From Calditrichia bacterium (GTDB lineage: Bacteria; Calditrichota; Calditrichia; Calditrichales; Calditrichaceae), in NCBI GenBank assembly GCA_027039465.1, contig JALWEA010000090.1, positions 1 through 5,097 on the forward strand: a DNA stretch of 5,097 nucleotides, in the 5' to 3' direction. Below are positions 1 through 5,097 of this stretch, piece by piece. A program made the position numbers and the translations under genes. How positions within the stretch are numbered: the first letter of the stretch is position 1; each line of letters opens with the position of its first letter. Under the pieces are notes generated by a model. That model searched no databases and had not been told where the DNA came from. It saw nothing but the letters and a program-made list of their open reading frames with translations.

Positions 1-1303
1 ATTCCCACCAATGTTCAACGTAAGGATCGTGCACACGAATTTCCGCACCCATTTCGGCCAGCTTTCGAATAATCACCTCGGAGCCGCTGTAACGGGTATC
101 GCCCACGTCTTCACGATAGGCGGCGCCCAAAACCAGAATTTCCGAAGCGGCAATGGGTTGACCCATGTTGCGCAAGGCGTCGCGTGTTAGTTGGGCTGCA
201 TGCAAACCGCGTGTGTCGTTAATATCGATGGCCATGGGGGTAATGCGGAAGATGTCGTCTTCAAAGCCCAAAATATGCTTGTAGGCCCAAAGTCCCAGAC
301 CGCCGTCCTTGGGCAGGCAATAACCGCCGATGCCAGGACCGGGAAAGATAATATTGCTGTGTGTGGGACGCACTTTAATGGCATCGATTACTTTGAGCAA
401 ATCCACGCCGTTGCGTTCGGCAAACAGGCTCCATTCGTTCAAAAAAGCCAAAATGGTTGCCCGATAGCTGTTTTCCACAATTTTTGCCGTTTCCGATTCA
501 ATGGGCCGATCCATGACCGTCAGCGGGAACTTATCGGTATTCAAAACATCCGTAAGAAATTTGACCACACGATTTTTGGCCTCTTCGTTAATGCCGCTGC
601 ACACCCGCCAAAAATCGCGGATGCTGGCCACGTAATTGCGTCCTGGCATCACGCGTTCGTAACTGTGAGCCAAAAGCGGATCGGATTGAATGCCGCGGCG
701 ACGAAAAATCTTTTTCATAATGGGGTAGGCGACCTGTTCGGTGGTTCCCGGCGGTACGGTGGTTTCGATGAGTACCAACGCATTGGGTTGGATGTGTTCG
801 GCAATAATACCGAGCGATTTTTCCAGCGCGGCCATATCCGTGTGCCCGGTGCGTACATTGCCCAAATCGTGCTTGGCATAATCGCATTGCACGTCAACCA
901 CCACCACGTCGGCCAATGAAAGGACATCGTAGGTGTAGGTGGCAATCATGGTTTTCTTTTCTTTTACCACCCTGGCAATCATGGGATCCACTTCCGGGTC
1001 TTCCGCCTTTACCGGAGAAAGGCCGCGGTTGATCATGGGAATTTTCCAGAAGCTGCGCTCGCTGGGGCGTTGCATGCCGATCACAAATTTGCTGGGATTG
1101 CCGTTTTCGTCGGTGGTGTCGGCAATAATGGCCGCCATAACCGCGCCCACAAAACCGACGCCCATAACCACCACAATTTCACGTCCTTTGGCGCGTTCTT
1201 CATCGGCGCGGCGTTTGAGCCGATCGAATTCAATGGGATAATCTTCGGGTTTGGGTAAAGGAAATTGTTCGCCCGAAGGACTGACGGAATACTGTTCTTT
1301 CAT
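1..1303 (-). CDS. Nucleotide-sugar dehydrogenase (UDP-glucose/GDP-mannose dehydrogenase superfamily), 3' end beyond window
   Basis: Translating the minus strand from the ATG at 1303 gives 434 residues with no stop before the left edge, so the N-terminus is complete and the C-terminus is cut off. Enzymes of this superfamily oxidise a nucleotide sugar twice with NAD+ to give a uronic acid for cell-surface polysaccharide. Visible parts: a charged extension (1-40); the Rossmann dinucleotide loop GVGFVG (48-53); the ETTVPPGTT motif (180-188); the central segment with Lys274, Asn278, Arg281 and Asn289-Glu290; the catalytic motif GPGIGGYCLPKD with nucleophile Cys329; and the start of the C-terminal UDP-binding domain, with GDTRYSGS (401-408) and HDPYVE (425-430). 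The start is supported by GGAGG four bases upstream. Oddities: the strand that normally ends in an acidic residue (GVD-like) reads IGMQRPSERSFW, and the usual TP motif after strand 5 is DVQCDY. The family is certain; the exact substrate (UDP-Glc, UDP-ManNAc, GDP-Man) cannot be told. Confidence 0.93.
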   Translation of the reverse strand, partial: MKEQYSVSPSGEQFPLPKPEDYPIEFDRLKRRADEERAKGREIVVVMGVGFVGAVMAAIIADTTDENGNPSKFVIGMQRPSERSFWKIPMINRGLSPVKAEDPEVDPMIARVVKEKKTMIATYTYDVLSLADVVVVDVQCDYAKHDLGNVRTGHTDMAALEKSLGIIAEHIQPNALVLIETTVPPGTTEQVAYPIMKKIFRRRGIQSDPLLAHSYERVMPGRNYVASIRDFWRVCSGINEEAKNRVVKFLTDVLNTDKFPLTVMDRPIESETAKIVENSYRATILAFLNEWSLFAERNGVDLLKVIDAIKVRPTHSNIIFPGPGIGGYCLPKDGGLGLWAYKHILGFEDDIFRITPMAIDINDTRGLHAAQLTRDALRNMGQPIAASEILVLGAAYREDVGDTRYSGSEVIIRKLAEMGAEIRVHDPYVEHWWE

Positions 1304-1305
1304 GG

Positions 1306-1312
1306 TTCCTCC
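1306..1312 (-). promoter_or_regulatory. Ribosome binding site of the dehydrogenase gene
   Basis: On the minus strand the sequence GGAGGAA lies just before ATG 1303, with four bases between GGAGG and the start codon. This is the only strong Shine-Dalgarno nearby. The other upstream minus-strand ATG, beginning at 1314, is out of frame. The site therefore fixes the start of the dehydrogenase. Confidence 0.8.
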
Positions 1313-1441
1313 ATAATGAATCATTGCATGAATGTAAGAATTTATGTTCGCTAATGTTTAAATTGATGCTTTGAAATCAATCCGTGAATCGTAAAAGGAA
1401 ATTGATTGGCGATTTTGGTTAATGCGATCGCACGGACAAGT

Positions 1442-1472
1442 GCCGAAATTTTTGTATTCGGCGGGAATGACA
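1442..1472 (-). repeat. Short inverted repeat joined to a TGTCATTCCCGCC sequence
   Basis: GCCGAA (1442-1447) pairs with TTCGGC (1457-1462) across a nine-base loop. On the minus strand the adjoining bases 1472-1460 read TGTCATTCCCGCC. That word is typical of one end of dispersed palindromic repeats in many bacterial genomes, and its TGTCATT start is shared with the larger element at 1768-1843. It could be a decayed second copy or chance. No T-tract follows the stem on either strand, so it is not a terminator. Confidence 0.3.
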
Positions 1473-1580
1473 AAAAAGATAAGATCGAAATCCGAAGCAA
1501 ACAAGAAAAAATTGAAAAACGGGCGTTGAATTTTAACGGGCTAAAAACCTAAATTTTTTTCTGAAAAATATTCCAAAACT

Positions 1581-1609
1581 TTGTGAATAAAATTTTTTAT
1601 TATTATAAA
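1581..1609 (+). promoter_or_regulatory. Candidate sigma-70-type promoter for the kinase-regulator operon
   Basis: TTGTGA (1581-1586) is followed after 17 bases by TATAAA (1604-1609), a fair match to the -35 and -10 hexamers. It sits in a very AT-rich stretch that could act as an upstream element but also raises the chance of a random match. Transcription would start near 1616, giving an unusually long leader of about 300 bases that contains both hairpins. No better-formed promoter was seen closer to the start codon at 1920. Confidence 0.35.
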
Positions 1610-1631
1610 ATCCTTGTATATTCGGAGTGTT

Positions 1632-1641
1632 GGCAATTAAA
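1632..1641 (+). repeat. Direct repeat GGCAATTAAA, left copy (partner at 1878-1887)
   Basis: GGCAATTAAA occurs at 1632-1641 and again at 1878-1887, enclosing 236 bases that include the AGGTAATAAA pair and both hairpins. It is an alternative, outer candidate for the boundaries of an inserted segment. A single 10-base match in this composition could also be accidental. Confidence 0.3.
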
Positions 1642-1712
1642 TGCGGCAGAGATTCGAGCCAATGATATCGGGTAGTGAGACCGCGTTAAACAGGCGCTTT
1701 GAAAGATTTTGA

Positions 1713-1722
1713 AGGTAATAAA
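1713..1722 (+). repeat. Direct repeat AGGTAATAAA, left copy
   Basis: This 10-mer recurs exactly at 1851-1860, and both copies follow an ATTTT (with GA inserted at the left copy). The pair brackets 128 bases that contain the two-hairpin element, so it could be a target-site duplication or a remnant of element boundaries. AT-rich composition makes chance possible. Confidence 0.4.
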
Positions 1723-1767
1723 TCGTTGCTGTCGGTGCGGACGCGCCACAACATGTCAATAGTAGGA

Positions 1768-1843
1768 TCCCGCCCTGGCGGGAGACGGGGCGATTCCAAG
1801 GAGATTGCCACGTCCCGATAAATCGGGACTCGCAATGACAGGC
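1768..1843. repeat. Dispersed palindromic repeat element with two hairpins
   Basis: Two GC-rich hairpins stand out from AT-rich surroundings. The first is TCCCGCC (1768-1774) and GGCGGGA (1777-1783). The second is GTCCCGAT (1812-1819) and ATCGGGAC (1822-1829), nested inside an outer pair ATTGC (1804-1808) and GCAAT (1832-1836). Read on the minus strand, the second part begins TGTCATTGCGAG and ends GGCAATCTC. From memory, this is the layout of a repeat scattered in many copies between genes of several bacterial phyla, where it often gives false small proteins containing CHCE or WQS words. Neither hairpin is followed by a run of T, so terminator function is unlikely. Copy number in this genome cannot be seen here. 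Confidence 0.7.
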
Positions 1844-1850
1844 TAATTTT

Positions 1851-1860
1851 AGGTAATAAA
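1851..1860 (+). repeat. Direct repeat AGGTAATAAA, right copy
   Basis: Exact second copy of the word at 1713-1722, lying eight bases beyond the TGACA end of the hairpin element. Its position immediately outside the element is what makes the pair worth noting. Confidence 0.4.
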
Positions 1861-1919
1861 ACAACGAAATTTTTCAGGGCAATTAAAAATTCATAGCGTT
1901 ACGTAAAAGAAATTATTTC

Positions 1920-3650
1920 ATGAAAAATAAAATATTCAGCGCCCGCTTTTCGGGCATGAATTTACGTTTTTTTCTGTTTTTCTTGCTATTTGCCTACGCA
2001 CCCTTATTTATTTTTAGTGTGATCGGATACCTGCTTAATAAGCAACTGATGGAAAATGTCTACCAACAGGATATGCATCGTTGCGTTAATTTATGGAAAC
2101 AAAAATATCAGTTAATGACCCGCTGCAATCAGGACGTTTACATTACCCTTGACCGCATCGCTAAAAACGAAAATGAATTTTCTCGATTTTTAACGTTTGT
2201 GCCGCAACAAAAAGAACGGCAAATCGTGGGCTTCGTGCATGACCGGAAAGTAAGGTTCATGGCGCATCCGGGTGGAGATCAGGATCGGATTAAAGACCAT
2301 TTGTTGGTTAAAAAAGAAAAACTTCATTTTAGTCTGAAAGATTCTTCCTTTTACAAATTGGTACCGATCGATTCCGCCAACAGCGTGGTTGTGCGTTATC
2401 CCATGAATTTAATATTGCAAAAATTCTGCAACCTGCAAAAAGAAGCGCGCGTCTTTTTAATTTCCTTAACCGACGGAGTGGCCGTTTCCAATCATGAGTT
2501 GCGTTTGTTCAAGAATACAAGCGAAAGCGCACGGCAAAAAGCCAAACGTTACATTTCCAGGCTGAGCGACAATCGGCATTGGATTAGCGCCTCAATTAGT
2601 ATTGAACCGGGCTGGATTCTGCTTTACCAGCGACCGACTAAGATTTTGTACGCACCTTTATTAACGTTTTTGATAGAAATTATTCTGGCTAATTTGTTGT
2701 TAGGCATTTTATTATTTATTGCGGCCATGCTTATTGCGCGCAGTATCGCCCGTCCCATTAAAAATTTAGCGGTGGCTGCCAATAAAATCAGTACGGGTGA
2801 ATTGGAACGTCAGGTGCCTATTGAAGGGCGGGATGAAATTCGTGATTTGGCTATCGAATTTGAACGCATGCGGCAGAAATTGTTGGAATCGTATCAGGAT
2901 TTGGAACAGAAAATCGAACAGCGCACCAAAGCTTTACGCGAAGCCCAATCTCAGGTTTCGCATCAGGAAAAAATGGCCAGCATGGGTATTTTGGCGGCCG
3001 GGGTGGCACATGAAATCGGAAATCCCTTGACCAGCATTTCATCTATTGTGCAAGTCATTAAACGTAAAGTCAAAGATCCGGCTTTGCAGGAATATTTGAA
3101 TACGATTCTGGAAAACATCGATCGCATCTCCCGCATTGTTCGCGAATTGGTGGATTTTTCCCGACCGACGGGTTCGGAGTTAACTTATGTCAATGTTAAC
3201 GATGTGATTCAGAATGCGGTTGGCATTATCAAATACGATCGACGCGCTAAAAAAGTCGATTTAAAACTGCAATTGGCGGAAGATGTTCCGAATCTGTTTC
3301 TTGTCCCGGATCAGTTGTTACAGGTGATTTTAAATATGCTGATCAATGCCCTGGACGCTTTAAAAGACGGGCAGGGAACCATTGAAATCCGCACCGAATT
3401 GAAAGGCGATCACGTTTTGATTTCCATTAAAGATAACGGAGAGGGAATTGCTCCGGAACATTTGAATAAGATTTTCGAACCGTTTTTTACGACTAAAAAG
3501 GTGGGGCAGGGAACAGGCCTCGGTTTATCGGTAAGTTACGGAATTATTCGAAATTTTAAAGGGAAGATCGACGTTAAAAGCGAATTAGGTAAAGGCAGTG
3601 AGTTTATTATTTATCTCCCTTTAAATGAACGCGGAGAGCAATCGCAATGA
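1920..3650 (+). CDS. Membrane-bound sensor histidine kinase (NtrB/ZraS-like), first gene of a two-component operon
   Basis: This 576-residue kinase senses an external signal, autophosphorylates, and passes phosphate to the regulator encoded next. Domains in order: membrane helix (about 16-38); extracytoplasmic sensor (about 42-240), which I do not recognise but whose ending SIEPGWILLYQRP recalls Cache domains; second membrane helix (about 245-273); HAMP linker with Pro279 and DEIRDLA (305-311); coiled coil (about 318-350); HisKA with GVAHEIGNPL and phosphoacceptor His364; and an ATP-binding domain with N-box Asn476, G1 DNGEGI (505-510), F-box IFEPFFTTK (518-526) and G2 GQGTGLGLS (529-537). 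All catalytic motifs are intact. The sensor has three cysteines (55, 69, 170). The ATG at 1920 has only a weak purine-rich AAAGA upstream; Met13 (1956) is an alternative without a better site. The stop overlaps the next start by 4 bases. Kinase identity is very secure; the ligand is unknown. Confidence 0.96.
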   Translation: MKNKIFSARFSGMNLRFFLFFLLFAYAPLFIFSVIGYLLNKQLMENVYQQDMHRCVNLWKQKYQLMTRCNQDVYITLDRIAKNENEFSRFLTFVPQQKERQIVGFVHDRKVRFMAHPGGDQDRIKDHLLVKKEKLHFSLKDSSFYKLVPIDSANSVVVRYPMNLILQKFCNLQKEARVFLISLTDGVAVSNHELRLFKNTSESARQKAKRYISRLSDNRHWISASISIEPGWILLYQRPTKILYAPLLTFLIEIILANLLLGILLFIAAMLIARSIARPIKNLAVAANKISTGELERQVPIEGRDEIRDLAIEFERMRQKLLESYQDLEQKIEQRTKALREAQSQVSHQEKMASMGILAAGVAHEIGNPLTSISSIVQVIKRKVKDPALQEYLNTILENIDRISRIVRELVDFSRPTGSELTYVNVNDVIQNAVGIIKYDRRAKKVDLKLQLAEDVPNLFLVPDQLLQVILNMLINALDALKDGQGTIEIRTELKGDHVLISIKDNGEGIAPEHLNKIFEPFFTTKKVGQGTGLGLSVSYGIIRNFKGKIDVKSELGKGSEFIIYLPLNERGEQSQ

Positions 3651-4996
3651 AAGCGCATGTTTTAGTGGTCGATGACGAACGGTCGATTCGTGATTCTTTA
3701 AAAACGGTTTTGCAGGAAGAAGGCTATCAGGCTAAAACGGCATCCGATGGCAAAGAAGCGTTAAATTTATTGCATCAGGAAGATTTTGATATTTTGATTA
3801 CCGATTTGAAGATGCCGGAAATGGACGGTTTGGAGCTGACCAAGAAATGTCTGCAAGCCTATCCGAAGACGGCGGTTATGATCATTACGGCTTACGGCAG
3901 TTTGGATTCCGCCATTCAGGCGTTGCGTCTGGGCGCGCAGGATTACATTCTCAAACCTTTCGATTTTGATGACGTTTTGTTGAAAGTGCAACGCATCATT
4001 CGTCAAAAAGAAATCCTGCTGGAAAATAAATTACTGCGCCGCGAAATCCACGGACGTTACGATTTCAGCAACATCATCGGCCAAAGTCCGCAAATGCAAA
4101 AAGTTTTCAATTTGATTCGCAAAGTGGCCAAAACCAAAGGCAATGTTTTGATTACGGGTAAGAGCGGAACGGGTAAGGAATTGGTGGCCAGGGCGATTCA
4201 TTTTAACAGCGATCGTGCCAATAAACCGTTTGTGCCCATTAACTGCGGGGCTATTGTGGGCACATTAATGGAAAGCGAATTTTTCGGGCACAAAAAAGGT
4301 TCGTTTACGGGCGCCATTCAGGATAAAGACGGTTATTTTAAAATGGCCGACGGCGGAACTCTGTTTTTGGATGAGGTGGGCGATATTCCTTTGCCGTTGC
4401 AGGTTAAATTGCTGCGCGCGATTGAAGAAGGAACCATTATGCCGGTGGGAGCCACCGAGCCCATTGAAGTGGATGTACGCATTATTGCCGCCACCAACCG
4501 CGATTTGCTCAGGGATACGGAAGAAGGCCGTTTCCGCGAAGATTTGTATTACCGTTTAAATGTGGTGGAAATCAAACTGCCCTCATTAAACGAGCGCCGC
4601 GAAGACATCCCGCTTTTGGTGGATCACTTCATTAAAAAATACAATAAGGAACTCAAACGTAATATTTTGGGCACCGATAACGAGACCATGCGCATTTTGA
4701 TGAACTATCCGTACAAAGGCGGCATCCGTGAACTGGAAAATGTGATTGAACGCGCCTTGATTTTGTGCGAAGGTGCGTACATTACCAAACAGGATTTACC
4801 GCCGAATATGATCGGTGAAGAGTTTGACGAAGGTATGCCCGATCGATTGAAAGATGCGGTTGCCACTTTTGAAAAACGCCATATCATCAATATTTTAAAG
4901 CGAACGGATAACGACAAGGAAAAGGCGGCTAAAATTTTAGACATAAGTCTTTCATCCCTTTATCGCAAAATGGATGAATTAAACATAAAAAAATAA
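3647..4996 (+). CDS. Sigma-54-dependent response regulator (NtrC/AtoC/ZraR family)
   Basis: This 449-residue protein is the cytoplasmic partner of the upstream kinase and should activate transcription by sigma-54 RNA polymerase when phosphorylated. The receiver domain (1-120) has acidic Asp9-Asp10, phosphoacceptor Asp53 in ITDLKMPEMDG, Thr81 and Lys103. The AAA+ domain (about 143-375) has Walker A GKSGTGKE (171-178), the sigma-54 contact loop GSFTGA (218-223), Walker B GGTLFLDEVGD (236-246), arginines 295, 297 and 303 in GRFREDLYYRLN, and sensor II Arg361. A Fis-type helix-turn-helix (about 405-446, AAKILDISLSSLYRKMDEL) binds DNA. Length and order are normal. Departures from the usual consensus are Ser for Ala in GAFTGA, GKSGTGKE for GESGTGKE, and GGIREL for GNVREL. 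The start is supported by GGAGAG (3633-3638), eight bases upstream, and by the ATGA overlap with the kinase, which indicates translational coupling. Target genes are not evident. Confidence 0.96.
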   Translation: MKAHVLVVDDERSIRDSLKTVLQEEGYQAKTASDGKEALNLLHQEDFDILITDLKMPEMDGLELTKKCLQAYPKTAVMIITAYGSLDSAIQALRLGAQDYILKPFDFDDVLLKVQRIIRQKEILLENKLLRREIHGRYDFSNIIGQSPQMQKVFNLIRKVAKTKGNVLITGKSGTGKELVARAIHFNSDRANKPFVPINCGAIVGTLMESEFFGHKKGSFTGAIQDKDGYFKMADGGTLFLDEVGDIPLPLQVKLLRAIEEGTIMPVGATEPIEVDVRIIAATNRDLLRDTEEGRFREDLYYRLNVVEIKLPSLNERREDIPLLVDHFIKKYNKELKRNILGTDNETMRILMNYPYKGGIRELENVIERALILCEGAYITKQDLPPNMIGEEFDEGMPDRLKDAVATFEKRHIINILKRTDNDKEKAAKILDISLSSLYRKMDELNIKK

Positions 4997-5005
4997 ACTC
5001 TGATT

Positions 5006-5012
5006 AAGGAGG
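5006..5012 (+). promoter_or_regulatory. Strong ribosome binding site for the downstream gene
   Basis: AAGGAGG lies five bases before ATG 5018, a near-perfect Shine-Dalgarno, and fixes the start of the third plus-strand gene. The 21-base gap after the regulator's TAA stop has no room for a terminator, so read-through from the regulator is expected. Confidence 0.8.
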
Positions 5013-5017
5013 AAATC

Positions 5018-5097
5018 ATGATTAGAAGAGAAGACGCTCTCGCCTATCATCGCGAAGGGCGTAAAGGAAAAATTGAGGTGATTAACACCAAACCGTG
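5018..5097 (+). CDS. maeB: Probable NADP-dependent malic enzyme, N-terminal fragment
   Basis: Only 26 complete codons fit before the right edge. The visible peptide contains REDALAYHREGRKGKIEV (positions 4-21) followed by INTKP. In bacterial MaeB-type malic enzymes the N-terminus reads much like REDALEYH..GRPGKIEV.PTKP, so the match is close although short. Malic enzyme oxidatively decarboxylates malate to pyruvate while reducing NADP+ (or NAD+), in the cytoplasm. The catalytic Tyr, Lys and metal ligands lie beyond the window, and so does any C-terminal phosphotransacetylase-like domain that would mark the large MaeB form. The start has a strong AAGGAGG site. It follows the response regulator gene by 21 bases on the same strand, so it may share its transcript. 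The call rests on one short motif. Confidence 0.78.
   Translation, partial: MIRREDALAYHREGRKGKIEVINTKP

Larger units (their letters stand above)
1304..1919. other. Divergent intergenic region without a convincing gene
   Basis: This 616-base gap separates the minus-strand dehydrogenase from the plus-strand kinase, so both genes should be expressed from it. From 1313 to about 1500 it is plain sequence with small inverted repeats (ATTGAT at 1362-1367 with ATCAAT at 1376-1381; the palindrome TGCGATCGCA at 1423-1432) and a short stem at 1442-1462. From about 1545 to 1625 it is strongly AT-rich. From 1632 to 1887 it holds a repeat-rich stretch with two hairpins and two pairs of 10-base direct repeats. 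A 75-codon minus-strand reading frame at 1637-1864 runs through the hairpins and looks spurious. I see no tRNA, riboswitch, or stem followed by a T-tract. Confidence 0.8.

Noticed and set aside
191..919. Long plus-strand open frame (242 codons) within the dehydrogenase region
   Set aside because: It lies antisense to a minus-strand frame that translates into a clear dehydrogenase with all family motifs. Its own product shows no recognisable domain and it has no ribosome site.
939..1258. Two further plus-strand open frames antisense to the start of the dehydrogenase gene
   Set aside because: Low-complexity composition, no ribosome binding site, and complete overlap with the well-supported minus-strand gene.
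1352..1380. Minus-strand promoter for the dehydrogenase (TTGATT, 17 bases, ACATTA)
   Set aside because: The -35 is acceptable but the -10 matches poorly, so I cannot support a promoter call there.
1423..1432. Palindrome TGCGATCGCA as an operator or as the cyanobacterial HIP1 repeat
   Set aside because: A single 10-base palindrome with no second copy nearby, and nothing else in the window suggests a cyanobacterium.
1631..1646. Sigma-54-like sequence TGGCAATTAAATGCGG on the plus strand
   Set aside because: The GG and GC elements are nine bases apart instead of the required ten, and the TTGC half is incomplete.
1797..1811. Sigma-54-like sequence TGGCAATCTCCTTGG on the minus strand
   Set aside because: Spacing fits, but the -12 element reads TTGG rather than TTGC, it lies inside the dispersed repeat, and it is about 490 bases from the gene it would face.
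1812..1829. Rho-independent terminator
   Set aside because: The GTCCCGAT/ATCGGGAC stem is not followed by a T-tract on either strand, and it lies between divergent genes where no terminator is needed.
1941..1955. Hairpin GCCCG/CGGGC just after the kinase start, next to Met13
   Set aside because: Five base pairs inside coding sequence and not accompanied by a ribosome site for the internal ATG; most likely incidental.

Overview
The window comes from a Gram-negative bacterium of moderate GC content. It holds one incomplete gene on the minus strand, a long divergent intergenic region, and a plus-strand cluster of two complete genes followed by the first 26 codons of a third. Three of the four genes have clear Shine-Dalgarno sequences (GGAGG or GGAGAG), which argues against a typical Bacteroidota genome. 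The intergenic region carries a palindromic dispersed repeat of the TGTCATTGCGAG...GGCAATCTC type, which I associate from memory with lineages such as Calditrichota and Ignavibacteria. That lineage assignment is a weak inference.

Layout: positions 1-1303 (minus strand) encode the first 434 residues of a divergent nucleotide-sugar dehydrogenase of the UDP-glucose/GDP-mannose dehydrogenase superfamily; its 3' end lies beyond the left edge. Positions 1304-1919 contain no convincing gene. They hold an AT-rich segment with one candidate plus-strand promoter, a two-hairpin repeat element, and two pairs of short direct repeats around that element. Positions 1920-3650 encode a membrane-bound sensor histidine kinase (576 aa), and 3647-4996 encode an NtrC/AtoC/ZraR-type sigma-54-dependent response regulator (449 aa). 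These two overlap by 4 bases (ATGA) and form one two-component system. After 21 bases, position 5018 begins a gene whose visible N-terminus resembles NADP-dependent malic enzyme (MaeB).

How the parts fit: the kinase probably senses a signal with a roughly 200-residue extracytoplasmic domain, autophosphorylates at His364, and passes the phosphate to Asp53 of the regulator. The regulator's AAA+ domain would then activate sigma-54 RNA polymerase at target promoters. I found no well-formed sigma-54 promoter in the intergenic sequence, so the targets probably lie elsewhere. The tight spacing to the malic enzyme gene suggests co-transcription and a possible, unproven, link to carbon or redox metabolism. 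The dehydrogenase is transcribed divergently and probably belongs to a separate surface-polysaccharide function.

I see no clearly new biological system here. The most interesting items are the repeat element upstream of the kinase, the unrecognised sensor domain, the departures from consensus in the regulator's AAA+ motifs, and the unusual cofactor-binding strand of the dehydrogenase.
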